DNA from: Gammaproteobacteria bacterium
Lineage (GTDB): Bacteria > Pseudomonadota > Gammaproteobacteria > Pseudomonadales > Azotimanducaceae
Assembly (NCBI GenBank): GCA_009837725.1
Contig: VXSY01000110.1
Coordinates: 84,179 to 144,831, forward strand
Reading direction: 5' to 3'
DNA length: 60,653 nt
In this document: positions 17,823-25,139 of the stretch, in pieces
Layout of the letters: the number at the start of each line of letters is the position of its first letter
How positions within the stretch are numbered: position 1 is the stretch's first letter
Program-made: the position numbers and the translations under genes
Notes under the pieces: generated by a model
Told to the model about the DNA's origin: nothing
Databases searched by the model: none
The model's input: the letters and a program-made list of their open reading frames with translations, nothing else

Positions 17823-17847
17823 GGCATTCTCCTGTGAGGAGCGCGGA

Positions 17848-19146
17848 TTATATGCCCCGGTCGTGGGCTCGCAGTTCCGCGAGGCGTGCGGCGAGCCGCG
17901 CCTCGACGCCACGATCTTCGGGACGGTAGAACTGCACGTCGGGCATCTCGTCCGGTAGGTAGCGCTCGCCGGCAGCATAGCCGTCGTCTTCATCGTGAGC
18001 GTAGCGATAGCCCTTGCCATGGCCCAACGACTCCATCAGCCGAGTCGGCGCGTTGCGGAAGCGCAGCGGCACCTCCCACGACGGGTTCGCCTGCACGAAC
18101 GCCATCGCCTCGCCGAACGCCTTTAGCGCCGCATTGCTCTTCGGCGTCGCCGCGAGGTAGATCGTCGCCTCCGCAAGGGCGAGCTCCCCTTCCGGCGAAC
18201 CGATCCGCCGATACGCTTCCCAGGCGTCCATGGCGACCTGCAGGGCTCGGGGGTCAGCGAGGCCAATGTCTTCGCTTGCCATGCGGGTGAGGCGGCGGGC
18301 GATGTAGGCCGGATCGCAGCCGCCGTCCAGCATTCGCGCCAGCCAGTACAGTGCCGCATCCGGCGAACTGCCGCGCACCGCCTTGTGCAGGGCGGAAATC
18401 TGATCGTAGAAGGCATCGCCGCCCTTGTCGAAGCGGCGGTGCGATTCCCCGCTTGCCTCCAGCACATGCTCGGCGGTGATGGTGCCATCGGCAAGCTGGG
18501 CCGCCACTTCGAGCGTGTTCAGCACCCTGCGAGCGTCGCCGTCGGCGAGGGCGACGAGTTCGGTGAGGGCGTCGTCGGCGATGTCGATGCCTTCGAACTC
18601 GCGTTCGAGCGCCCGCTGAACGAGCTCGGCCAGGTCTTCGGCGGCGAGAGAGCGCAAGACATACACCCGGGACCGGGACAGGAGCGCCGCGTTGACCTCG
18701 AACGACGGGTTTTCCGTGGTGGCACCGATGAACGTGATGGTGCCGCGCTCCACATGCGGCAGGAAGGCATCCTGCTGTGCCTTGTTGAAGCGGTGCACTT
18801 CGTCGATGAAGAGCGCCGTCACCTCGGCGTGTGCCTCGGCGTCGGCAATGGCAGCGCGCACGTCCTTTAGGCCGGACAGCACCGCAGAAAGGCTCTCGAA
18901 GCGCGCCCCTGCCGCCTCTGCCAAGAGCCGCGCCAGCGTGGTCTTGCCGACTCCGGGCGGCCCCCACAGGATCATCGAATGCACGCTGCCGGCCACGGCC
19001 AGCCGCCGGAGCGGGCGTTCGGCGCCCAGAAGATGCGTCTGGCCGACGAACTCGTCCAAGTGGAGCGGACGCATTCGATGCGCGAGCGGCCGACCGGCAT
19101 CGCGCTCGGCTGAGCCTCCATCGCGGAACAGGTTTCTTTGCGCCAT
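17848..19146 (-). CDS. rarA: Replication-associated recombination protein A (AAA+ ATPase)
   Basis: RarA/MgsA is a clamp-loader-like AAA+ ATPase acting at stalled forks and single-strand gaps. The 432-residue product is full length and shows 'RPLHLDEFVGQTHLLG', Walker A 'LWGPPGVGKTTLARLLA', Walker B 'ALFIDEVHRFNKAQQDAFLP', sensor 1 'FIGATTENPSFEVN' and the RarA C-terminal block 'DISALHKAVRGS'-like 'QISALHKAVRGSSPDAALYW'. The ATG at 19146 is two bases from the lolA stop. The lolA-rarA order is conserved in many gammaproteobacteria, including E. coli. Confidence 0.95.
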   Translation of the reverse strand: MAQRNLFRDGGSAERDAGRPLAHRMRPLHLDEFVGQTHLLGAERPLRRLAVAGSVHSMILWGPPGVGKTTLARLLAEAAGARFESLSAVLSGLKDVRAAIADAEAHAEVTALFIDEVHRFNKAQQDAFLPHVERGTITFIGATTENPSFEVNAALLSRSRVYVLRSLAAEDLAELVQRALEREFEGIDIADDALTELVALADGDARRVLNTLEVAAQLADGTITAEHVLEASGESHRRFDKGGDAFYDQISALHKAVRGSSPDAALYWLARMLDGGCDPAYIARRLTRMASEDIGLADPRALQVAMDAWEAYRRIGSPEGELALAEATIYLAATPKSNAALKAFGEAMAFVQANPSWEVPLRFRNAPTRLMESLGHGKGYRYAHDEDDGYAAGERYLPDEMPDVQFYRPEDRGVEARLAARLAELRAHDRGI

Positions 19147-19148
19147 CG

Positions 19149-19862
19149 CTACGGGATTTCCCGGCTCCGGGTGGTGGGTTCTGGCCTGCCCACCTCGCCG
19201 ATGAGGTCGGTGCCGGGCGGGACATCGAACTCGAAGAGTTCCGGCGTGGGCACAGGTGCGGTGGTGGCGTTGGTGAAGCGGACACGGGTGGTGCGGTTCA
19301 TGTGGTCCACAATCACCAGCGAGCGCGGCACCATTGCGGCCCCTGCCTCATCGGCGTCGAATGCTAGGTGCAGCGCCTGATAGAGCGACCGCGCGTCTTG
19401 CGGTAAGAGCCGGAAGTTGTCGCTGCCCTCCCCCACCACGGCGAAATGCGAGACCAAGGAGCCGGGCGCCTCGAGCAGCAACATGGCCGGCGTGCCTTCC
19501 AGTGCCCCAGCCAAGGGCCTCACGGTCACCTGTTCCAGGTCCGGCTCGTGTACCCACAGCGAAGTGCCGTCCGCCAGCACCAGTTGTGGCCAAGGTTCGC
19601 GCACTTCCCAGCGCAAGCGACCGGGGCGACTGAGGGTCATGCGTCCGGTGGAGGTTTCGAGCGCCAGGCCATCGGCATCGGTCACCACCTGCTCGAAGTC
19701 GGCCGCGAAGGTGGCCAGTGGCGCGAGCAACGCTTCGAGGCGGGCGGCATCGTTCGCCTCGGCGGCGTGCAAGGCACCGGCAAGGCCCAAGGCGAAGGCA
19801 ACCGAAGCCCGCGCCTTAGGGGAACCTTGCCCCCATTCCCTAGCGGCGCCCACCCCAGCCAT
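19149..19862 (-). CDS. lolA: Outer-membrane lipoprotein carrier protein LolA
   Basis: Periplasmic chaperone that takes lipoproteins from LolCDE to LolB. The 237-residue product has an N-terminal hydrophobic export segment ('VAFALGLAGALHAAEA'), then the LolA core: 'FAADFEQVVTDADG', 'TGRMTLSRPGRLRWEV', 'QLVLADGTSLWVHEPDLEQV' and 'PELFEFDVPPGTDLIG' at the end. The ATG at 19862 shares one base with the hpt stop (TGATG), indicating coupling; a TTG one codon upstream is also possible. The leader before the hydrophobic stretch is rather long, so an internal start cannot be excluded. Confidence 0.9.
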   Translation of the reverse strand: MAGVGAAREWGQGSPKARASVAFALGLAGALHAAEANDAARLEALLAPLATFAADFEQVVTDADGLALETSTGRMTLSRPGRLRWEVREPWPQLVLADGTSLWVHEPDLEQVTVRPLAGALEGTPAMLLLEAPGSLVSHFAVVGEGSDNFRLLPQDARSLYQALHLAFDADEAGAAMVPRSLVIVDHMNRTTRVRFTNATTAPVPTPELFEFDVPPGTDLIGEVGRPEPTTRSREIP

Positions 19863-20410
19863 CAATCGTCCGCCGGCAAGCTGTAGATGCCGGAAAGCTG
19901 TCGAAACGCGCCGCCCAAGTCCATGCCGCGCCCGACCAGGAACTCGTCCGGGGCCTCGAGCGCCACGTAGTCGGCGCTCGCCTTGGCGTTCGCAACGTCC
20001 TTGCGCACCATCACGACGGAGATCAGCCGTTCGAGCCCTCGCGCCCCGAGGCGCTCCTGCGCTGCCGCCAAGGTAGCGCCGCCATCAAGCACGTCATCCA
20101 CAAGCACCACCGTGCGGCCCCTAAGATCGCGCTGCAAATCGTGCTTGAAGCGCACCTCGCCACCACTCGTTCCATCCTCCCCCGGCGTGCTTGGATAGCG
20201 CGTCGCGTGCACGTAGTCGAGCTCGAGGGGGAAGTGGAATCGGCGCAGCAAGTCGCTGGTGAAAGGCAAGGCGCCGTTCATCATGCAGACCAGTATGGGA
20301 TGCGCTTCCCAGAGTTCCAGCGCCAGCGTCACCGCCAGCCGATCGATGGCGGCATCCACTTCGGCCGCCGAGAAGAGGAGCTTCGCGCCCTCTGGCAGGG
20401 CCTGCATCAT
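19862..20410 (-). CDS. hpt: Hypoxanthine-guanine phosphoribosyltransferase
   Basis: Purine-salvage enzyme converting hypoxanthine or guanine plus PRPP to IMP or GMP. The 182-residue product has the PRPP-binding loop 'VVLVDDVLDGGATLAA', the N-terminal 'ILVCMMNGALPFTSDLLRR' (the PPi loop region) and the C-terminal 'DYVALEAPDEFLVGRGMDL', all typical of type I HGPRTs. The start overlaps the upstream mscS-like stop in an ATGA arrangement. Embedding hpt between an mscS-like gene and lolA is not the E. coli arrangement. The exact base preference cannot be read from sequence. Confidence 0.9.
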   Translation of the reverse strand: MMQALPEGAKLLFSAAEVDAAIDRLAVTLALELWEAHPILVCMMNGALPFTSDLLRRFHFPLELDYVHATRYPSTPGEDGTSGGEVRFKHDLQRDLRGRTVVLVDDVLDGGATLAAAQERLGARGLERLISVVMVRKDVANAKASADYVALEAPDEFLVGRGMDLGGAFRQLSGIYSLPADD

Positions 20411-21513
20411 GCGCCCTCGTCGCCAGTCGGTTCCGGCAGTTGTGCGAGGTAGACCGTGCTCGTGGGGAACGCCATCTCGGCGCCATGTCCTTCGACAACT
20501 CGGGCAATGCGCAGCAACACATCCTCCTTGATGCCGTGGAACGCGACCCAGTCGGTGGTGCGGGTGAAGGTGTACACCATGATGTTCACCGAAGAGGCGC
20601 CGAACTCGAGCAAGTTGACGATGAGGGTGCGGTCCGGGTCGATCTCCTCGTGCTCCTGGAGCATGGTGCGGATGTCGTCGACGACGCGCTTCACCACCGC
20701 CATGTCGTCGTAGCGCACGCCGACGATCTCGTTGATCCGTCGGTTGTGCATCCGCGACGGGTTTTCCACCGTCAGCGTGGCGAACACCGAGTTCGGCACG
20801 TATAGCGGACGCTGGTCGAAGGTGCGAATTCGTGTCAGGCGCCAGCCGATGTCCTCCACAGTGCCTTCGATCTGGCGATCTGCGGAGCGGATCCAATCGC
20901 CTACCGCAAAGGGCCGATCGAGGAAGATCATCAATGCGCCGAAGAAGTTGGCCAAGAGGTCCCGCGCAGCGAAGCCGATGGCGATGCCGCCAATGCCGCC
21001 GAACGCCAGCACTCCCGTCACCGAGAAGCCCAGCGACTGCAAGGCCATGAGCAGCACCGTGATGGCCACGGACGCGCGCAGCACCTTGCCAACCGCTGAC
21101 GCCGTGGCTGCGTCCACTCGCCCCGTGCCGTAGGTTGGGTCCCCCACGTGGCTCTCCAGGAACGAGATGTAGCGGATGGCGAACCAGCCGATGAGAACCA
21201 TCACTGCCACGTCCCGAATGGGATCGATGTAGGCAAAGAGCGCGTTGTCGGTGCCGCTGCCGGCCACCTCGGCGGCAAATAGAACCCCAAACGTCCAAAC
21301 GCCCCAGCCGAGCGGGCGGCGCACTGCGTCGAGCACGGCGTCGTCGTGAATCGTGTGGGTGCGGCCCAGGTGCGCCGCCACGCGATCGAGCAAGTGGCGC
21401 ATGAGGAAACGCGCGAGCAAAGTCGCGAAGACGATCAGGAATACGTAGATGCCCTTGGGGTTCTCGGCGAACGTCCGCGTAGCCCAGTCGAGCGCTCCCT
21501 GCACCGTGTCCAT
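20407..21513 (-). CDS. MscS-family mechanosensitive ion channel
   Basis: Small-conductance mechanosensitive channel that releases osmolytes on hypo-osmotic shock. In the 368-residue product several membrane helices precede the pore helix 'VLAFGGIGGIAIGFAARDLL' with its Gly/Ala pattern, followed by 'ANFFGALMIFLDRPFAVGDW' and the beta domain 'RQIEGTVEDIGWRLTRIRT' and 'LYVPNSVFATLTVENPSR', diagnostic of MscS. Length and extra N-terminal helices resemble YnaI/YbdG-type paralogues more than E. coli MscS (286). The ATG follows GAGG. It is the first gene of the mscS-hpt-lolA-rarA operon; its start region is duplicated upstream at 21630-21690. Confidence 0.9.
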   Translation of the reverse strand: MDTVQGALDWATRTFAENPKGIYVFLIVFATLLARFLMRHLLDRVAAHLGRTHTIHDDAVLDAVRRPLGWGVWTFGVLFAAEVAGSGTDNALFAYIDPIRDVAVMVLIGWFAIRYISFLESHVGDPTYGTGRVDAATASAVGKVLRASVAITVLLMALQSLGFSVTGVLAFGGIGGIAIGFAARDLLANFFGALMIFLDRPFAVGDWIRSADRQIEGTVEDIGWRLTRIRTFDQRPLYVPNSVFATLTVENPSRMHNRRINEIVGVRYDDMAVVKRVVDDIRTMLQEHEEIDPDRTLIVNLLEFGASSVNIMVYTFTRTTDWVAFHGIKEDVLLRIARVVEGHGAEMAFPTSTVYLAQLPEPTGDEGA

Positions 21514-21559
21514 CCTCGCCCGACCATGCGGCCCTCAGGTGGCCACGGATATTAAACCC
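21499..21559. repeat. 61-bp direct repeat, copy 1 (contains the mscS start)
   Basis: Spans the first codons, start codon and ribosome site of the mscS-like gene plus its upstream leader. It matches 21630-21690 at 55 of 61 positions by eye. The two copies lie 131 bases apart with a REP-like element between them. Confidence 0.85.
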
Positions 21560-21644
21560 TATCCGCCGGATGCGAACCCGAAGGCCAGCAGTTCGCGCAG
21601 CGAACTGCCAACGCGCTCGTAGAGCGCGCCTGCACCGTGTCCAT
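21552..21644 (-). CDS. Possible 30-codon leader ORF upstream of the mscS-like gene
   Basis: The upstream duplicate reproduces the mscS ribosome site and start (GAGGATGGACACGGTGCAG). From its ATG at 21644 translation runs 30 codons ('MDTVQ' then REP-encoded residues ending 'HPADRV') to a TAA at 21554-21552, 38 bases before the true mscS start at 21513. It begins with the same five residues as MscS and diverges where the REP element starts. Whether it is translated, or influences the operon, is unknown; it may simply be a by-product of the duplication. Confidence 0.35.
   Translation of the reverse strand: MDTVQARSTSALAVRCANCWPSGSHPADRV
21583..21630. repeat. REP-like double-hairpin repeat, copy B
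   Basis: Hairpin 1 has CAGTTCGC/GCGAACTG arms; hairpin 2 has CGCGCTC/GAGCGCG arms. Same family as 11734-11780. It separates the two copies of the mscS start-region duplication. Confidence 0.8.
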
Positions 21645-21690
21645 CCTCGCCCGGCCATGCGGCCTTCAGGTGGCGACAAATGTTAAACCC
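21630..21690. repeat. 61-bp direct repeat, copy 2
   Basis: Second copy of 21499-21559, including a duplicate ribosome site and start codon now joined to REP-derived sequence. Confidence 0.85.
21630..21690. repeat. 61-bp direct repeat, upstream partner of the mscS start region
   Basis: See 21499-21559. The six visible differences, mostly in the leader half, suggest the duplication is not brand new. Confidence 0.6.
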
Positions 21691-21758
21691 AAGCGAACAA
21701 CGACGCTTCCGAGTTTCGGCGAGCGGCCCCCCGTCCGTGCCCCTGGAGAAATAGGGTC

Positions 21759-21791
21759 TGGACAAACGCGCATGGCTGTATAGAATTGCAC
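21759..21791 (+). promoter_or_regulatory. Candidate lexA promoter with overlapping LexA-box-like sequence
   Basis: A TGGACA (21759-21764) and a TAGAAT (21781-21786) are 16 bases apart, plausible -35 and -10 elements upstream of lexA. Overlapping the -10, CTGTATAGAATTGCAC (21776-21791) has one perfect half-site of the CTGTATATATATACAG consensus and a poor second half (about 11 of 16 positions). Position suits autoregulation, but the match is weak. Confidence 0.35.
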
Positions 21792-21823
21792 ACCTCGAAG
21801 GATGTACATGGCAGGTGGCTGGC

Positions 21824-22498
21824 ATGGCAGATAGGCTGGAGCAGGAAACGCAAGCGTCGACCGCGAGCGGCAACGGACGACGCCGTCGCAAGCGCGGCCT
21901 CACGGCACGGCAGACCGAAGTGCTCAACTTCATCAAGCAGCACATCGCAGATACCGGCTATCCACCAACCCGTGCCGGAATCGCCGCCGAACTCGGCTTC
22001 CGTTCCCCCAATGCCGCCGAGGAACACCTCAAGGCCCTCGACCGCAAGGGCGCCATCGAGATCATCCGCGGTGCCTCGCGGGGCATTCGCGTCTTGCAGA
22101 AGCAGCCGCTGGGCCTGCCCATTGTCGGCCGCGTCGCCGCCGGCAACCCCATCCTCGCCGAGGAGCACATTGAGGACTACTGCGAACTGCCCGCAGCAAC
22201 CTTCCACCCCGAAGCCAACTTCCTGCTTCAGGTGCGTGGCGACAGCATGATCGACGCCGGCATCCTCGACGGCGACCTCCTCGCCGTGCACAAGACGCCG
22301 GACGCAAGAAACGGCGACATTGTGGTGGCGCGCATTGAAGACGAAGTGACGGTCAAGCGTCTGCAAGTCGCGAGCGGCGGCCGGCTCATCCGCCTGCTAC
22401 CCGCCAACGACGACTACGATCCGATCGAGGTGACCCAAGACTCCGGCACCTTCGCCATCGAGGGCCGGGGCGTCGGCATCATCCGACGGCAGATGTAG
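21824..22498 (+). CDS. lexA: SOS-response transcriptional repressor LexA
   Basis: LexA represses DNA-damage genes and self-cleaves when RecA filaments form. The 224-residue product has an N-terminal winged helix ('[20 protein letters not shown]', '[13 protein letters not shown]', '[17 protein letters not shown]'), the Ala-Gly cleavage site in '[16 protein letters not shown]', the nucleophile Ser in '[15 protein letters not shown]' and the base Lys in 'VTVKRLQ'. A basic tail ('[10 protein letters not shown]') precedes the DNA-binding domain. ATG 21824 is preferred, with AGGTGG six bases upstream; a GTG at 21815 is also in frame. It is transcribed divergently from the mscS-hpt-lolA-rarA operon. 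Confidence 0.95.
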   Translation: MADRLEQETQASTASGNGRRRRKRGLTARQTEVLNFIKQHIADTGYPPTRAGIAAELGFRSPNAAEEHLKALDRKGAIEIIRGASRGIRVLQKQPLGLPIVGRVAAGNPILAEEHIEDYCELPAATFHPEANFLLQVRGDSMIDAGILDGDLLAVHKTPDARNGDIVVARIEDEVTVKRLQVASGGRLIRLLPANDDYDPIEVTQDSGTFAIEGRGVGIIRRQM

Positions 22499-22522
22499 GT
22501 CGCAAGTTCCTGACGCGACCTA
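22496..22522. terminator. Hairpin spanning both stop codons of convergent genes
   Basis: TAGGTCGC (22496-22503) and GCGACCTA (22515-22522) form an eight-base stem with an 11-base loop. The left arm begins with the lexA TAG and the right arm ends with the CoA-transferase stop on the other strand. No T-run follows, so it is a weak bidirectional terminator candidate. Confidence 0.35.
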
Positions 22523-24928
22523 TGTGATCGCGCCAGAGGCAAAGACCTCGCTCACTTCCTCCTCCGACAAACCGAGCAGATCGGTGAGTACCTCGAAGCT
22601 ATGTTCGCCGAGGAGTGGCGCGGGGCCGCGGGGACTGTTGTTGTAGCCGGAGATTCGGTATTGATGGCCGGCGTATGCGACCGTGCCCATTTCGCCGTGC
22701 TCGTATGGGCGGTAGAAGGAACGGTGCAGGTATTGCGGGTCCTTGGCGAGGTCGCTGGAGCGCTGCACCTTGCCGGACGGGACGCCTGCGGCTTGCAAGA
22801 GCTGAGCGACGTCTTCAGGCGTGCGTTCGGCAGTCCAGGCCGAGAGCGCCGCGTCAATCTCGTCGTGGGCGCTTAGGCGATCGGCGTTCACGGGATGCGC
22901 CTCGGCGTTGAGGTCCGGCACGTTGGCACAGAGCGCCCGCCACTGCTCGTCTGATTCCACCGCAATCGCGACCCACTCGTCCTCGCCAGCACACCGATAC
23001 GCCCCTTGCGGCGCCGTGAAGCGGCTGCGATTGCCGATGCGGGTCACCGAGCGGCCGTTCACTTGGTGATCGAGGATTTCCGGCGCAAGAAAATGCAACG
23101 ACGCCTCGAGCTGAGCTAGGTCGATGAAGCACCCCTCCCCCGTCCGCCGCTTTCGGTCCAGGGCCGCGGCGATGATGGTGGAGACAAAGCGCGGCGCAAT
23201 CGTGTCCGTATAGGCAGTCCAAGGCCCGCTCGGCGCCATATCGGGCCAGCCGGTCACCTCGTAGAAGCCGGCGATGGCGGCGGCGTGATAGCCATAGCCG
23301 GCCATGGCCCGCGCCGGCCCCGTCTGTCCCATCAGGCAAGTGCTCACCATGATGATCCCCGGATTGAGCTTGCGCACCTCGGCATAGTCGAGGCCCATGC
23401 GCTGCATGGCGCCCGGCGCGAAGCTCTCGACCATCACGTCGGCCCAGGCGATCAGTCGCTTCGCCACAGCCAGACCTTCGTCCCGCTTCATGTCGAGCGC
23501 AAGACCGAACTTGGACGTGTTGAAGTCGCCGTAAAACTGCGAACGGTTCCAGCCCGGCACGTTGTCCTTGAACGGCGGGCCGCCGCGCAGCACGTCCGGC
23601 CGGTTCTCCGACTCCACGCGCACCACGGTGGCACCATGGTCGGCTAGATACTTCGAGGAGATCGGGCCGACCCCAACCCATGCGAAGTCCGCGACCTTAA
23701 TGTCAGCAAACGGTAAGCGATCGCCTTCGTCGGCCCCTGGAGTTGGTTCCGGTCGCACTCGGGTCGAACGAAGGGATTCACGAATCTCGGCGCCGTCGGC
23801 ATCGAGCGCTGGCGCTTCCCGTCGCACCGACAGCAAGGCTGCTGCCTCCGGTCCGGAACGAGCCCACAGGCCCGGTGCTTTGTCGCCTGCCAGTTCCCGC
23901 CAATAGCCGCGCGACGCGAGGTGTTCAAGGCCCAGGAGTTCCGACATCGTCCCCACCGGCGCCAGCGTGATGCCGTGCTCGATGCCGAAGTCGAACAGTT
24001 CCCGCTTCGTGTGGCGAGCGAAGAAGGCACGCAAGAGGGCCACCATCTCGGCCATCGACCAGGGCGCAAGGGCCGTGGGGTCCCGCAGCGACTGATCGAA
24101 TGCCTCCCAGTCCGCCTCCCGAGCCGAACTGTCGAGGACTCCGTCGGAGATCATCCAGTCAAGCAACCCCCGGATCACCTGAGACATCGGCAAGGCGATG
24201 ATGTGGCCATCAGCGCACGCATGGACGATTTCCACTCCGACCATGCGCGAGTCGTCGCGCTCGAAGTCGAAGCCCTGTATGGCGTGCGCTCCCATCGCCT
24301 GCAGCATCGTCCAAGTCATCACGCACTGGGCGGAGAGGTCCACGAACTGCGCTTCGCCGGTGCGACGCATCCGGGCGTGCGCCACCAAAGCACTAGCCGC
24401 CGCTTCCGCGCCAGTGTGCCGCCACACCTGCGGCACGCTGATGCGGAGCGGCGCTCGATCTCGCGGGCCTTGCAGCGACATGGGCCCGCCAAGAGCCGCC
24501 ACCACGAGGTCGTTGCCGAGGTCGCCTGCCCGCGGACCGTCGTTGCCGAACGGCGAGATGCGCACATGCACGATCAGCGGGTTGATCGCGCGCGCCTCGG
24601 CTGGAGTGATGCCAAACGCCTCCAGGGTGCTTGGCGGGGATGACTCGAAGAGGAAGTCGGCGGAGGCGATCAGTTGCTTCAGCACATCGCGGTCCGCCGA
24701 TGCGCCATCCACGTCGAGCGCGATGGAACGCTTGTTGCGATTGAAGGCGCAGAACGTGAGGCTCGCGAGTTCACCGGATTCGCCGTCTGCCAAGGGTTGC
24801 GTTCGGCGCGCCAAGGTTCCGCTGGGCGGCTCCACGCGGATCACGTCGGCGCCGAGGTCGCCGAGCAGCATGGGGCCGAGCTCTCCCCGCTCGTCCGTTA
24901 AATCCAGCACCCGATACGGCTCCAGCAC
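22520..24928 (-). CDS. Tandem CaiB/BaiF family (class III) CoA-transferase
   Basis: Class III CoA-transferases move CoA between carboxylic acids through an Asp thioester. This 802-residue protein is about twice the usual length (about 400) and holds two CaiB/BaiF modules: residues about 1-370 ('VLDLTDERGELGPMLLGDLG', 'GADVIRVEPPSG') and about 410-800 ('VADFAWVGVGPISSKYLADH', 'GATVVRVESENRPD'). The second module keeps the expected Asp in 'YTDTIAP' before 'RTGEGCFIDLAQLEA'. In the first, the aligned position reads 'VPQVWRHTG', with no Asp, so that half is probably non-catalytic. GTG 24928 follows a strong GGAAGGAGGAG. It is divergent from the peptide-importer genes. Substrate unknown. Confidence 0.85.
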   Translation of the reverse strand: MLEPYRVLDLTDERGELGPMLLGDLGADVIRVEPPSGTLARRTQPLADGESGELASLTFCAFNRNKRSIALDVDGASADRDVLKQLIASADFLFESSPPSTLEAFGITPAEARAINPLIVHVRISPFGNDGPRAGDLGNDLVVAALGGPMSLQGPRDRAPLRISVPQVWRHTGAEAAASALVAHARMRRTGEAQFVDLSAQCVMTWTMLQAMGAHAIQGFDFERDDSRMVGVEIVHACADGHIIALPMSQVIRGLLDWMISDGVLDSSAREADWEAFDQSLRDPTALAPWSMAEMVALLRAFFARHTKRELFDFGIEHGITLAPVGTMSELLGLEHLASRGYWRELAGDKAPGLWARSGPEAAALLSVRREAPALDADGAEIRESLRSTRVRPEPTPGADEGDRLPFADIKVADFAWVGVGPISSKYLADHGATVVRVESENRPDVLRGGPPFKDNVPGWNRSQFYGDFNTSKFGLALDMKRDEGLAVAKRLIAWADVMVESFAPGAMQRMGLDYAEVRKLNPGIIMVSTCLMGQTGPARAMAGYGYHAAAIAGFYEVTGWPDMAPSGPWTAYTDTIAPRFVSTIIAAALDRKRRTGEGCFIDLAQLEASLHFLAPEILDHQVNGRSVTRIGNRSRFTAPQGAYRCAGEDEWVAIAVESDEQWRALCANVPDLNAEAHPVNADRLSAHDEIDAALSAWTAERTPEDVAQLLQAAGVPSGKVQRSSDLAKDPQYLHRSFYRPYEHGEMGTVAYAGHQYRISGYNNSPRGPAPLLGEHSFEVLTDLLGLSEEEVSEVFASGAIT

Positions 24929-25010
24929 TCGCCCTCTCCTCCTTCCTTGCGCGAAACACCTGCCTTGAGAGCGTATGCGAACGCAAGCCGATGTGCCACG
25001 AACATGCGTT

Positions 25011-25060
25011 GGCGCGCCCTTTTCGGGCGCGTTGGCAGTTCGCTACGCGAACTGCTGGCC
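25011..25060. repeat. REP-like double-hairpin repeat, copy C (inverted)
   Basis: GGCGCGCCC...GGGCGCG arms then CAGTTCGC...GCGAACTG arms, the reverse order of copies A and B, so this copy is inverted. It lies between the divergent CoA-transferase and substrate-binding-protein genes. The CGCTCGCAGCTACGGCTAGCG-like tail after it partly resembles 42670-42705. Confidence 0.75.
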
Positions 25061-25139
25061 TTCGTGCTCGCATCCGCTCGCAGCTACGGCTAGCGTCCGG
25101 CCGTCCACTGGCTGCGGTTTTCGGGTAACTTCCACAGCC

